Source of the DNA: Nocardia sp. NBC_01503
GTDB taxonomy: Bacteria; Actinomycetota; Actinomycetes; Mycobacteriales; Mycobacteriaceae
Assembly: GCF_036327755.1 (NCBI RefSeq)
Contig: NZ_CP109596.1
Coordinates: 434,001-498,000 of the forward strand
Direction: 5' to 3'
Length of the DNA stretch: 64,000 bases
Part shown: positions 48,977 through 58,338 of the stretch, piece by piece
How the letters are laid out: each line of letters begins with the position of its first letter
Numbering within the stretch: position 1 is the stretch's first letter
Notes under the pieces: model-generated
Database searches by the model: none
Told to the model about the DNA's origin: nothing
What the model saw: only the letters and a program-made list of their open reading frames with translations
Made by a program: the position numbers and the translations under genes

Positions 48977-50219
48977 CCTCCCGGCGCTCACCCCCGGTCG
49001 CCGAATACTCGCCGGGGTCGCCTGCTTCATCGTCGCGATACTGGTCGCGGTACTGCTGTGGGGTGCGCGCACCGTCGACGGTACGCCGGTCTCCGCCGAT
49101 ATCTCGTTGAGCGACTTGGACTTCGGCGAATTCGGCGCGGAAACGCTCACCGAACCGCGCAATGACAAGGAGCGCTACAGCCGACTCATCGAATCGGCGC
49201 GCATGTCCGAGGCCGTGGCCGATCCCCGGGAAATCGACGCGTCGCTGAGCCCGCGCATGCCCGCCCTGCTCCCGCGCCCGGCCGACACCACCGGCATTCT
49301 CGCCGATGTGGCCAGCCCGATTCTCGCGAAATACGGCATGCTGGGCGGATATTCGGTGGTCGGCTGCCCACCCGCCAACTGCCCGACCTACAACCGCCCG
49401 TGGTCGCTGCGCATCACCGCATTGCGACTTCCCGATGACGCCGCGGCCCGCGGCGCCGCCACCGAGATCGAGGCGGCGGACTTCGCGGTGAGCCCGGAGA
49501 ACGTCGCGGTCACCCTGCCCGATTATCCTGCGGCACAGGGCCATTGGCGGCCCACCGTACCGACCCTGGGCATCACCCTGGCGCACGGACCGTTCGTGGT
49601 GACCATCTTCGTCACCTTCCCGAATCCGGATCTGGGCGAGCTGAGCAGGTTGGCCGCCAAGGCCGTCTCGGTGGAGCTGCCCACGCTGGACCGCTTCGCG
49701 CCGACCCCGGTCGCGGATCTGCCCGGCCTGCGCTTCGACCGGGACGACATGCTGCGGCGCATGGTGCCCACCACCCGTGGCGCCTGGTCCTATCCCTACA
49801 TCACCAAGTTGCAGCCGGATACCACCGCGGGCGAGGGCTACTACATCGAAGCCAGCGGTGTGGTGTTCGGCCCGACCGGCGCCGCACACGCATTACCCGG
49901 CGCGGCCGAGACCGCCGGTATACCCGCCGACGCCATCGAGCGCGTCGCCCTGATCGACCGCAATTGGCTGATCCGGGTGCGTGACGCACCCAGCGCCCGC
50001 CGCCTGGCGGCCGAGGAGTCCGCGTACGGCCGGAACCAGACACCGATGGCCGATCCGGCCGTGCCGGATACGAAATGCCTTCGGCAGGAAGGAATTCTGC
50101 CGGTCTACTACTGCGTCGTGCAGGACGGGCGCTATGTGGCGGTGGTGAACGCGACCGATGAGAAGTCGGTGCACCAGCGCGCCGCCGCGCAGTACGCGCT
50201 TCTGGTGCGGAACCGGTAG
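48963..50219 (+). CDS. DUF7373-type membrane-anchored extracellular protein (cassette 1)
   Basis: 418-residue protein with an N-terminal membrane anchor (ILAGVACFIVAILVAVLLWG) and an extracellular body. From memory this resembles the Nocardia lipoprotein family DUF7373. Key features are ESARMSEAVADPREID near the start, paired beta-domains with YPYITKLQPDTTAGEGYYIE, and the C-terminal DEKSVHQRAAAQYALLVRNR. It has no lipobox, unlike its paralogue at 51859-53133. ATG 48963 overlaps the kinase gene. Partner role with the kinase is inferred from coupling only. Confidence 0.75.
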   Translation: MLRSSLPALTPGRRILAGVACFIVAILVAVLLWGARTVDGTPVSADISLSDLDFGEFGAETLTEPRNDKERYSRLIESARMSEAVADPREIDASLSPRMPALLPRPADTTGILADVASPILAKYGMLGGYSVVGCPPANCPTYNRPWSLRITALRLPDDAAARGAATEIEAADFAVSPENVAVTLPDYPAAQGHWRPTVPTLGITLAHGPFVVTIFVTFPNPDLGELSRLAAKAVSVELPTLDRFAPTPVADLPGLRFDRDDMLRRMVPTTRGAWSYPYITKLQPDTTAGEGYYIEASGVVFGPTGAAHALPGAAETAGIPADAIERVALIDRNWLIRVRDAPSARRLAAEESAYGRNQTPMADPAVPDTKCLRQEGILPVYYCVVQDGRYVAVVNATDEKSVHQRAAAQYALLVRNR

Positions 50220-50228
50220 GCGGCGCGC

Positions 50229-51842
50229 GTGCGCACACTCGGACCGGGTGCGGTGGTCTCCGGATATCGAATCGAACGCCGGATCGGCGCGGGCGGTATG
50301 GGCAGTGTTTACCTGGCCCAGCACCCACGCCTGCCACGCAAGGATGCGCTCAAGATCCTGACCGAGGGGGCCGATGCCGAATTCCGGGCACGGTTCCTAC
50401 GGGAGGCCGAACTCGCCGGGCAGCTCGATCATCCCAATATCGTCGCCATCTACGACTGCGGCGGCGACGCCGACATGCTGTGGATCGCCATGCAATTCGT
50501 CGACGGCTATGACGCCGGACAACTGCTGAAACAGCATGCCGGCGGTCTGCCCGCCGAGCGCGCGGTCGCCATTGTGCGCGGCGCGGCGCGGGGCCTGGAC
50601 GCCGCACATCGCGCCGGGCTGCTGCATCGAGATGTCAAGCCCGCCAATATCCTCATCGAACCCGCACGCGGAGACGGCGCGGGTGAATCCGACGCGGGCG
50701 GCCCGACGGTAAGCGATCCGATCGAAGCGGCCGCTGCGGCGCCCGGCGCGATCGGACCGAGTGGGACCGCCGCAGCGGATCGGGAACTCGTCACGGACTT
50801 CGGAATAGCGCGCGCGACAACGGAATCCGGCGGGCTGACCGCGGTGGGCCAGGTGCTCGCCACGCTCGCGTTCGCCGCGCCCGAACAGATCAGCGGCGGC
50901 GTTCTCGATGAGCGCACCGATGTGTACGCGCTCGGCGGCACGCTCTACCAATTGCTCACCGGAACTGTACCTTTCCCCCGCGAAACCGTCGCCGCGGTCA
51001 TGCACGCGCATTTGACCGCACCACGACCGGCGCCCAGCAGCGTCGATCCGGCATTGCCCGCGGCGCTCGATTCCGTTGTCGCACGCGCGATGTCGGCCGA
51101 CCCGGCCGATCGCTACCGCAGTTGCGGTGAACTGGCCGAGGCCGCCGCCGCGGCGCTGCTGGCGCCGATCGCACCCACGCGGCGCGGCTGGATCTCGGGT
51201 GGCGGTCGGCGCGCTTCCGGTGCCGCCGCGGGTGGGCAGGGCGGCCGCGTCCCACCCCGCCGCACCCGGCGGGGGCGCACCATGGCACTGCTCGCCGCGG
51301 CGACCGGTGCCGTGGTGGTCCTCGCCGCCATCGGGATCACCACCCACCACTCCGATTCCGGGTCCGGCACCGCCGCTCCCGGCACGCCTCCCACCGTCGC
51401 CGGATCTCCCTGGCGCGCTTTCGGTTTCATAGTCGACACCTTCCCGAGGCTGCTGCCGTCGACGCCGTCGGGTCACGGATATCAGGACCTGCGCTGTACC
51501 GCCTCGGACAATGCGAGTCAGGCCGTGCCCATCGACGAGGTCCTCGATCAGCCGGTGCTGGTCTGCTCGAACGGTGACACCACCGTGTGGGCGACCTGCG
51601 CAACCGATCGCTCGGCCATGCCCGCGGTGGAGATCACCGATAGAACGCAGGGTAGCGAAGCCTGGTCGCGTGCCTCCGGGACCGGGACGGCGGAGTGGAA
51701 GACCTTCGACAGTGATGGAAAACCCCGGGGCCAGTTGGATATTCGCTTCGATGGCGTGCGCGCCTTCTGCAAACTGCGGATCACCGGGGCGAACTCCGGT
51801 CGCGAACTCCACGACCAATGGTGGCCCAGCGCCCCGATCTAG
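50229..51842 (+). CDS. Membrane serine/threonine protein kinase (cassette 2)
   Basis: 537-residue paralogue of the kinase at 47513. Glycine loop GAGGMGSVYLA, K42, HRDVKPAN with D136, DFG at 190-192 and APE near 217 are intact. Between catalytic D136 and DFG lie 54 residues instead of 22, because of a Gly/Ala/Asp-rich insertion of about 32 residues (144-184). A membrane helix at 352-370 precedes an extracellular domain ending WWPSAPI, related to that of cassette 1. GTG 50229 is nine bases after the previous stop. Confidence 0.9.
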   Translation: MRTLGPGAVVSGYRIERRIGAGGMGSVYLAQHPRLPRKDALKILTEGADAEFRARFLREAELAGQLDHPNIVAIYDCGGDADMLWIAMQFVDGYDAGQLLKQHAGGLPAERAVAIVRGAARGLDAAHRAGLLHRDVKPANILIEPARGDGAGESDAGGPTVSDPIEAAAAAPGAIGPSGTAAADRELVTDFGIARATTESGGLTAVGQVLATLAFAAPEQISGGVLDERTDVYALGGTLYQLLTGTVPFPRETVAAVMHAHLTAPRPAPSSVDPALPAALDSVVARAMSADPADRYRSCGELAEAAAAALLAPIAPTRRGWISGGGRRASGAAAGGQGGRVPPRRTRRGRTMALLAAATGAVVVLAAIGITTHHSDSGSGTAAPGTPPTVAGSPWRAFGFIVDTFPRLLPSTPSGHGYQDLRCTASDNASQAVPIDEVLDQPVLVCSNGDTTVWATCATDRSAMPAVEITDRTQGSEAWSRASGTGTAEWKTFDSDGKPRGQLDIRFDGVRAFCKLRITGANSGRELHDQWWPSAPI

Positions 51843-51858
51843 CGAGGACCAGGTTGTG

Positions 51859-53133
51859 ATGAACGAACAGGCGCGGCGGGCGCTACGGCGCGCGGCGACC
51901 ATCGCGGTGAGCCTGACCATGCTGGCCGGAGTGCTCAGCGGCTGCGGCGGTGAGGTCGTGCCGGGCACCCCGCACGCCGCCCAGCCCGCACTGTCCGGAC
52001 TCGATACGGGCGAGGTGTCGACCGACCAAGGAGCCGCGCCCGCGAATGACAATGACACCTACGGGCGTGTTCTGGAATCCGTGCGCCTGGGCGAGGCGGT
52101 GGCCAACCCCACCGATATCGACAAGGACCTGGTCTACGGCGGTTCGGCATTGCTGCCCACCCCCGGCCGCACCGCGGTGCTCGCACCGGAGATCGCGCTG
52201 AAACCGATCGCCGAGTTCGGCATGATCGCCGGATACATCGTCAACGGCACCGATGATCCCAGCGGCGGCGTACCGAAGTTCGGCGAGTCCAAGGCGCTGC
52301 GCATGACGGTGCTCAGCTTTCGCGAGGATCCGATCGCCCGACTGGTGGCCGGGCGGATCGCCGACTCCGCCGCCGCCCTGAGCCCGGATACCCGGCGCGT
52401 CGACATTCCGGGATTCGCGGACGCTTTCGCGGTGTCGCGGGTCCGTTCACCCGTGCTGATCACCGCCGTGGCGCATCGGTCGTTTGTGGTGGTGACCTAT
52501 GTGGCCGATCGAATCCCCGATACCGCGGCGCTCGCCGGGCGCACGGCGGCGACCCTCGCCGCGGAGTTGCCGCTGCTGGACCAATTCCAGCCGACCGCCC
52601 CGGACAAGCTGTCCGCCATGCCCTTCGACGGCGACGGCATGCTGCGCCGTCTCCTGCACCCCGACCCGGTGAAGTGGCCGTATCCGTCGGTGGGTCCGAA
52701 TGGCACTCCGGCCGAGACCACCTGGTTCACGTTCGCCCCGGGCAGCGGTGTGGTCTACGGCCCGCGCGCGGTCTCCCACCTGTTCGGGCGAGGCCCCGCG
52801 ACCGGTGAACCCGCACGCGATGATGTCGAGCGGGCCGCGTTCATCGGCAATTGGTGGCTGCTGCGACTCCCCGACGAGGCCCATGTGACCGCCATGCACA
52901 CCCGGGTCCTGGCCAAAACAACCGCGAACGGCGATATCCCGGCCACCGCCCCCGAAGGCGTCCCCGGCGCGGCCTGCTTCCGGTCGAAGGACGCCACCGA
53001 CAACCAACGCGAAACCCGCTACCACTGCTATATCTCCGACGGCCGCTACTGGGCGGTCATCACCGCCCCGGACGAGAAGACCGTCCGCCAGCGCGCCGCC
53101 GCCCAATACGCCCTACTCGTCAAAAACCGTTGA
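51859..53133 (+). CDS. DUF7373-type lipoprotein (cassette 2)
   Basis: 424-residue lipoprotein: signal peptide followed by lipobox LSGC (C29). The body parallels the cassette 1 protein (LESVRLGEAVANPTDID, then a second half ending DEKTVRQRAAAQYALLVKNR). It starts 16 bases after the kinase stop at ATG 51859. The pairing of the same two gene types twice suggests a shared function at the cell surface. No enzymatic motif is seen. Confidence 0.75.
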   Translation: MNEQARRALRRAATIAVSLTMLAGVLSGCGGEVVPGTPHAAQPALSGLDTGEVSTDQGAAPANDNDTYGRVLESVRLGEAVANPTDIDKDLVYGGSALLPTPGRTAVLAPEIALKPIAEFGMIAGYIVNGTDDPSGGVPKFGESKALRMTVLSFREDPIARLVAGRIADSAAALSPDTRRVDIPGFADAFAVSRVRSPVLITAVAHRSFVVVTYVADRIPDTAALAGRTAATLAAELPLLDQFQPTAPDKLSAMPFDGDGMLRRLLHPDPVKWPYPSVGPNGTPAETTWFTFAPGSGVVYGPRAVSHLFGRGPATGEPARDDVERAAFIGNWWLLRLPDEAHVTAMHTRVLAKTTANGDIPATAPEGVPGAACFRSKDATDNQRETRYHCYISDGRYWAVITAPDEKTVRQRAAAQYALLVKNR

Positions 53134-53148
53134 CCCCGAAACCGCACG

Positions 53149-53490
53149 CGGAACCCCCGCTCAGCCACGACCGGCGCGCTCCCCGAACACCCACGCGGAA
53201 CACACCCGGTGCCAAGCCCGGCACTCCCCGAACACCCACACGGAACACCCGCTGCACGAGCCCGACACTCCCCCAACACCCACACGGAACACCCGCTGCA
53301 CGAGCCCGACACTCCCCCAACACCCACACGGAACACCCGCTGCACGAGCCCGACACTCCCCCAACACCCACACGGAACACCCGCTGCACGAGCCCGACAC
53401 TCCCCCAACACCCACACGGAACACCCGCTGCACGAGCCCGACACTCCCCCAACACCCACACGGAACACCCGCTGCACGAGCCCGACACTG
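53149..53490. repeat. 44-bp minisatellite (about eight units)
   Basis: CGGAAC occurs at 53149, 53196, 53241, 53285, 53329, 53373, 53417 and 53461. The last six are spaced exactly 44 bp and the units are nearly identical; the first two are 45-47 bp and diverged. The unit contains CACACGGAACACCCGCTGCA followed by CGAGCCCGACACTCCCCCAA. Since 44 is not a multiple of three, each unit shifts frame, yet no stop occurs in any frame, which makes long spurious frames here. No gene is supported in 53134-53592. Confidence 0.92.
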
Positions 53491-53543
53491 CCTGGGCACC
53501 CGCGAGAATCTCCCGGCGGAACCGGCAACCCTCCCCCTACGCA

Positions 53544-53576
53544 CCGGGCCCCCTTTCCGAAGGAAAGGGGGCCCGG
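53544..53576 (-). terminator. Terminator of the aquaporin gene
   Basis: Perfect 15-bp stem CCGGGCCCCCTTTCC / GGAAAGGGGGCCCGG with a GAA loop, 16 bases beyond the aquaporin stop on the minus strand. Confidence 0.85.
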
Positions 53577-53592
53577 GAATCTCGAAGAGCTG

Positions 53593-54372
53593 TCAGCTCA
53601 CCATGTTCCGCGAGCGGCCGAAGAGGATGCCGTAGACCAGCGCACCCAGCACGCCGCCGATGAGCGGGAACACGATGAACACCCATAGCTGAGCGGGCGC
53701 GCCATCCTGGAAGAACGCCACCGCGAGACTGCGCGCGGGGTTCACCGAAGTGTTGTCCACCGGAATCGAGATCAGGTGGATGACGGCCAGGGTGATACCG
53801 ATCGACAGACCCGCGAGCGGCACATCCGAGAGCTGATCGGTGGAGGCCAGCACCACGAAGACCAGCAGCGCGGTCAGCACCACCTCGACGGTGATGGCCG
53901 CGGCCAGCCCGTACCCGTTCACGGTGATCCCGGCGAGTTCGACGCTGGACGGGCTGTGCGCACCCCACCCGTTCGCGCCGAGTCCATCCTTGGCCCGGTT
54001 GTAGGACGGCAGGTTCTTGGCGATCGCGTAGATCACGGTGCCGCCGAGCAGACCGCCGATGACCTGCGCCACCCAGTACATTCCCGCTACCGCGACCGAA
54101 ACCCGGCCCAGCAGCAGCTGACCCACCGTGACCGCCGGATTCACATGGCAGCCCGAGATGGGGCCGATCGCGTACACCAGGAACATCAGCGTGAAGCCGA
54201 AGGCCAGGGCCACGCCGAGCGCACCGACCCGGTTTCCGGCGAGCACCGCGGTGCCGACGCCGCCGAGCACCAGTACGAAGGTGCCCAGCGCCTCCGCGAA
54301 CAGTTTCCTGCCCAGTGCGATGGGTTCCAGCTCGGCGATTTCCTCGGTTACTTCCTGCGCTGTGGGAGACAT
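53593..54372 (-). CDS. aqpZ: Aquaporin (MIP family, AqpZ-like)
   Basis: 259-residue membrane channel with six helices and the two NPA motifs HVNPAVT and SVNPARS. It probably conducts water; the short loops and ending favour the AqpZ group over glycerol facilitators, though selectivity residues cannot be settled by eye. GGAAGG precedes ATG 54372; an in-frame ATG at 54432 lacks one. It follows the minisatellite and stands alone. Confidence 0.9.
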   Translation of the reverse strand: MSPTAQEVTEEIAELEPIALGRKLFAEALGTFVLVLGGVGTAVLAGNRVGALGVALAFGFTLMFLVYAIGPISGCHVNPAVTVGQLLLGRVSVAVAGMYWVAQVIGGLLGGTVIYAIAKNLPSYNRAKDGLGANGWGAHSPSSVELAGITVNGYGLAAAITVEVVLTALLVFVVLASTDQLSDVPLAGLSIGITLAVIHLISIPVDNTSVNPARSLAVAFFQDGAPAQLWVFIVFPLIGGVLGALVYGILFGRSRNMVS

Positions 54373-54435
54373 CAGCCACCTTCCCGGATCGACCCGCCCT
54401 GATGGGAGAGCACCTGTGTTCTGCTGAATCACGCG

Positions 54436-55278
54436 TCACGCGAGCCGAGTGACCTCCACTTCCACTTCCAAGTCAGTCGACCCGCTTCCGCTGAAGATAC
54501 CTTTCAACGGGGGTACATCCGCGTAATCACGGCCCACTCCGACCGATACGTGTTGTTCGGTGACGGGAATGTTGTTGGTCGGGTCGTAGCCCCACCATTG
54601 CCCGGTCCACGCCTCCACCCAGGCGTGCATCTGTCCGGCGACGGTGCGGCCCACCTCGGCGGTGGGGTCGGGGTGCAGGTAGCCCGAGACATACCGGCTG
54701 GGAATTCCCATGGTGCGCAACAGCAGCAGGGTCAGATGCGCGTAATCCTGGCAGACACCTTGTCTCTCGGCGAAGGCTTCGACCGCGGAGGTGTGCACAT
54801 CGGTGGTTCCGGCCAGATAGTTCATCTCCCGGTGCACCCACTCCGCGCCGCGCACAACGGCTTTGGCTGGCGGGACGCCGCGCGCGAGTTGCCGGGCCAC
54901 CGGGGCCAGACGGCGTTCGCGCGGGACATACGCGGTGGGCGTGAGCAATTCGTCGAAGCGGTCGACGACGTCGTCGGCGCGCAACTCCTCCCAGGAGAGC
55001 TCCTCGGCGGGTCCGGCGAAGGGTTCGGTCTCCACCACCGAGGCGCTGGTCACCTCCAATTCGGTATGCGGGGCGTGCAGGTCGAAGGCGGTGACGGTGG
55101 TGCCCCAGTAGTCCACATAGCGAAACGAGCGGGTGGAGGGCACCGTTTCGACCCGATTGAGGATGACGTTCTGCCTGCTGTCGGCGCGCGGGGTCAGCCG
55201 CGCCTCGTTGAATGAGCGGGAGACCGGTGTGTCATAGACATACCCGGTCGTATGCACCACTCGCATACGCCAACTCAT
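54436..55278 (-). CDS. Transglutaminase-like cysteine protease family protein
   Basis: 280-residue protein of the bacterial transglutaminase-like group. The N-terminal beta domain (SWRMRVVHTTGYVYDTPVSR) is followed by the catalytic cysteine in AFAERQGVCQDYAHLTLLLL and the histidine in GQMHAWVEAWTGQWWGYDPT. It always neighbours alpha-E and ATP-grasp genes in mycobacteria (Rv2409c-Rv2411c), and a peptide-forming or peptide-cleaving system has been proposed. AAAGGA precedes ATG 55278. Confidence 0.88.
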   Translation of the reverse strand: MSWRMRVVHTTGYVYDTPVSRSFNEARLTPRADSRQNVILNRVETVPSTRSFRYVDYWGTTVTAFDLHAPHTELEVTSASVVETEPFAGPAEELSWEELRADDVVDRFDELLTPTAYVPRERRLAPVARQLARGVPPAKAVVRGAEWVHREMNYLAGTTDVHTSAVEAFAERQGVCQDYAHLTLLLLRTMGIPSRYVSGYLHPDPTAEVGRTVAGQMHAWVEAWTGQWWGYDPTNNIPVTEQHVSVGVGRDYADVPPLKGIFSGSGSTDLEVEVEVTRLA

Positions 55279-55348
55279 GCTGTGTCCTTTCGGCATGAGC
55301 GGGGGGCTCGCGTGGTTACGCGAGCTTCCGCCTCCGGCCCTGACCCGC

Positions 55349-56317
55349 TCATACCGCCTCCTCGACCCTGACGCCGTTGCGCCCGTGCAAACCGGTCCAG
55401 GCGACCCAGGATTCGGCGTGAAAATACTGCAGCGCCACGGCTTCTCCGACCTCGTGACAGGTCTCCTGGAGCCAGAGCAGGCGAGCGGGCAGGTCTTCGA
55501 GCAGGACCGACGCGGGCAGGAATTCGAGTTCGCTGCGCGCCCGGCCCAATAGTCGATGCGCCTCCTGCCGCGCCGCGAAACGACTGTTGGGGCGTTGATC
55601 CAGTTCCTGCAGGCAGGTTTCGGCGACCTTCAGGGAATGGAATACCGAACGCGGGAAAAGCCGGTCCAGCAAAATGAATTGGGCGATTTGATTGGCGTCG
55701 AGAACGCCACGATGCGTTCGCAAATAGGGGTCATGCGCTCCGGCCGAGCGTAATACGGTCACCCAGGCCGGAGAGGAGGTGCGATCACCCGCACGTGAAA
55801 GCAACAGGCGCACAGTCATATCCACACGTTCAATGGAACGCCCCAACAGCAGAAAGCGATACCCGTCATCGCGACTCAAAGTGGAGTCCGAGAGTCCGGC
55901 GAACATGGCGGCCCGATCGGTGATGTAGTGACAGAACTCGTGCGGCCCGAGCGCGCGGGCGGCGCGCTCCGCGGCGGCGAGTCCATTATAGGTGGCATTG
56001 AGACATTCCCACATCTCGGTGGAGGCGACTTCCCTTGCACCCCTGGCATTTTCGCGCGCACGACTGATGGAATCGACGATCGAGCCGTCCTGATCACGAC
56101 CGAAGGCGACACACTCGGTCACCGACCAGACATCGAGCTCCTCCTCGGGAGGTTCAATACTCAAGACCCGCAACAGGACTCGTGATGTTTTGTCGGGGTC
56201 CACCGTCGCGTCCTCGAGCAACTGATGCACAGCTACATCGAGAATACGCGCCGTATACTCGGCGCGTTCGATATACCGGCCGATCCAGAACAAGGATTCG
56301 GCATTGCGCGCCAACAT
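55349..56317 (-). CDS. Alpha-E domain protein (DUF403)
   Basis: 322-residue all-helical protein of the alpha-E family. It begins with the family hallmark MLARNAESLFWIGRYIERAE, and conserved segments include ARENARGAREVASTEMWECL and DRLFPRSVFHSLKVAE. The role is unknown; it is always genetically linked to the circularly permuted ATP-grasp protein upstream and the transglutaminase downstream. It lacks a signal peptide and probably stays in the cytoplasm. Confidence 0.9.
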   Translation of the reverse strand: MLARNAESLFWIGRYIERAEYTARILDVAVHQLLEDATVDPDKTSRVLLRVLSIEPPEEELDVWSVTECVAFGRDQDGSIVDSISRARENARGAREVASTEMWECLNATYNGLAAAERAARALGPHEFCHYITDRAAMFAGLSDSTLSRDDGYRFLLLGRSIERVDMTVRLLLSRAGDRTSSPAWVTVLRSAGAHDPYLRTHRGVLDANQIAQFILLDRLFPRSVFHSLKVAETCLQELDQRPNSRFAARQEAHRLLGRARSELEFLPASVLLEDLPARLLWLQETCHEVGEAVALQYFHAESWVAWTGLHGRNGVRVEEAV

Positions 56318-56396
56318 AATTCAACCGCCTAGCTGTATATAATTTGCCTCCGCTGCGCTGCGGCTGTTCGTGGCCCTCGTAACCCGGCTTCTTCCC

Positions 56397-56438
56397 TCCT
56401 CCGCTCCTCCGCTCCTCCGCTCCGCTCCTCCGCTCCGT
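56397..56438. repeat. Simple CTCCTCCG repeat
   Basis: Short direct repeats of CTCCTCCG and CTCCG in the gap between the alpha-E and ATP-grasp genes (56318-56494). The tract may weaken coupling between the two genes or be prone to slippage. Confidence 0.6.
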
Positions 56439-56494
56439 CAGTCCAGAACCGGGGCGGGCCACGAACTTCGGGCTGGAGCCGATGGAGCGCACTG

Positions 56495-58144
56495 TCACTG
56501 CTGTTGTTGATTCGCCCGTGCGGGCGAGGGTTCTCGCGACTGATCGCGATCACCGGGGATGGTCTGTTCGCTGACCAGCTGGTCGCCGGAGAGTTCACGT
56601 TCGGCCACGGAGGTTCGCGGGGCCAGCACCCAGGTGTCCTTACTGCCACCGCCCTGGCTGGAATTCACCACCAGCGAGTCCTCCGGCAGTGCGACGCGGG
56701 TCAAACCGCCCGGCAGCACCCAGATGTCATCACCGTCGTTGACGGCGAAGGGGCGCAGATCCACGTGTCGGGGTGCCAGGCAGGGGCCGATTTTGCTTGG
56801 CACGGTGGACAATTGCACGACGGGCTGGGCGATCCAGCCGCGCGGATCGGCACGCACCTTACGGCGCACCGCGTCCAACTCCTTATGGGTGGCGTCCGGG
56901 CCGATGACAATGCCGTAGCCGCCGGAGCCCTCGACCGGTTTCACCACCAATTCGGCGACCCGATCGAGCACCTCATCGCGCTCGTCGGGCTCCCAGCAGC
57001 GGTACGAATCCACATTGGGCAGTACGGGTTTCTCACCCAGGTAGTACTCGATGAACGCGGGCACATAGGTGTAGACCAGTTTGTCGTCGCCGACGCCATT
57101 GCCGACGGCGTTGGCCAGCACCACCGTGCCCGCGCGGGCCGCGTTCAGGATTCCGGCGATACCGAGCATGGAGTCCGGGCGGAACTGCATGGGATCGAGG
57201 AAGGTGTCGTCGATGCGGCGGTAGATGACGTCCACCTGCCGCTCCCCCGCCGTGGTGCGCATATAGACGGAGCTGTCCCGGCAGAACAGGTCCCGCCCCT
57301 CCACCAGTTCCACACCCATCTGCCGAGCCAGCAGCGAATGTTCGAAGTAGGCGGAGTTGTAGACGCCCGGGGTGAGCACCACCACGGTGGGATCGTCCGC
57401 ATTGGGTGCGGCGGCCGCGCGCAGGGCCCGCAGCAGATTGCTCGGATAGTCGCCGACGGCCCGCACCCGGTGCGAGGCGAACAGGTCCGGGAAGACGCGC
57501 GCCATGGTGCGGCGGTTCTCCATCACGTACGAAACACCGGACGGGGAGCGCAGATTGTCCTCGAGCACCCGGAAGTCGCCGTGCTCATCGCGAATCAGGT
57601 CGATGCCCGCGACGTGAATGCGAACGCCATTGGGCGGAATCAAGCCGGTGGCCTCGCGATGGAAATGCGCGCACGAGGTGACCAGACGTTTGGGGATGAC
57701 CCGGTCGCGCAGGATCGTCTGCTCACCGTAGACATCGGCGAGGAACGCCTCGAGCGCGCGCACCCGCTGTTTGATGCCGCGCTCGAGTTTGGTCCACTCC
57801 GTGGCGGCTATTACCCGGGGTACCAGGTCCAGCGGGAAAGGCCGCTCCTGGCCCGAGAGCGAGAAGGTGATGCCCTGATCCACGAAGGCGCGGGCCAGCG
57901 CCTCGGCCCGAGCCGCCAGATCGGATGCGTCGATGGCGGCCAGGGCGGCGAAAATGCCTCGATAGGGGGCGCGCGGCCGGCCCGCGGGATCGAACATCTC
58001 GTCATAAGCCCGCGCATACCGCCCTGCACGGTATCCGGCGAAGACTCCGGTGTGCGCGGCGTCGACCGCGGCGCGGCCGTTCGTTTCGTGAGCGGCCGCG
58101 GCCGCTCGTGCGGCTGCGGCGGGGGTCATGCAAAAATGGTCCAT
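56495..58144 (-). CDS. Circularly permuted ATP-grasp protein (DUF404/DUF407)
   Basis: About 549-residue protein of the ATP-grasp type 2 group. Family segments are [20 protein letters not shown], the segment [39 protein letters not shown], and the nucleotide-binding [19 protein letters not shown]. It may ligate amino acids or peptides. Starts at ATG 58144 or 58129 are both weakly supported, with no clear ribosome binding site. The C-terminal 40 residues are low-complexity (ending [10 protein letters not shown]). First gene of the transglutaminase/alpha-E/ATP-grasp unit. Confidence 0.88.
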   Translation of the reverse strand: MDHFCMTPAAAARAAAAAHETNGRAAVDAAHTGVFAGYRAGRYARAYDEMFDPAGRPRAPYRGIFAALAAIDASDLAARAEALARAFVDQGITFSLSGQERPFPLDLVPRVIAATEWTKLERGIKQRVRALEAFLADVYGEQTILRDRVIPKRLVTSCAHFHREATGLIPPNGVRIHVAGIDLIRDEHGDFRVLEDNLRSPSGVSYVMENRRTMARVFPDLFASHRVRAVGDYPSNLLRALRAAAAPNADDPTVVVLTPGVYNSAYFEHSLLARQMGVELVEGRDLFCRDSSVYMRTTAGERQVDVIYRRIDDTFLDPMQFRPDSMLGIAGILNAARAGTVVLANAVGNGVGDDKLVYTYVPAFIEYYLGEKPVLPNVDSYRCWEPDERDEVLDRVAELVVKPVEGSGGYGIVIGPDATHKELDAVRRKVRADPRGWIAQPVVQLSTVPSKIGPCLAPRHVDLRPFAVNDGDDIWVLPGGLTRVALPEDSLVVNSSQGGGSKDTWVLAPRTSVAERELSGDQLVSEQTIPGDRDQSREPSPARANQQQQ

Positions 58145-58338
58145 CACGCAGGAGCAACACGCAGTTGGACCGGGATAAATTTCTCGTATCGGGGGGATTG
58201 CGGACGGGGTCGATTTCATACCCCGAACCGTTGCCTGGTAACCTCGACCGTCGGTGCTGCGCTACAGGCTGCATAGTGCGCCCGAAGAACTTTGCTTCCC
58301 GCATAAACCACCAAACGAAGGAACACGAGGAAACAAGC

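Noticed and set aside
53046..53663. Long cysteine-rich or histidine-rich open frames on both strands over the 44-bp repeats
   Set aside because: They arise from repeat units that contain no stop in any frame. No ribosome binding site or conserved fold supports them.
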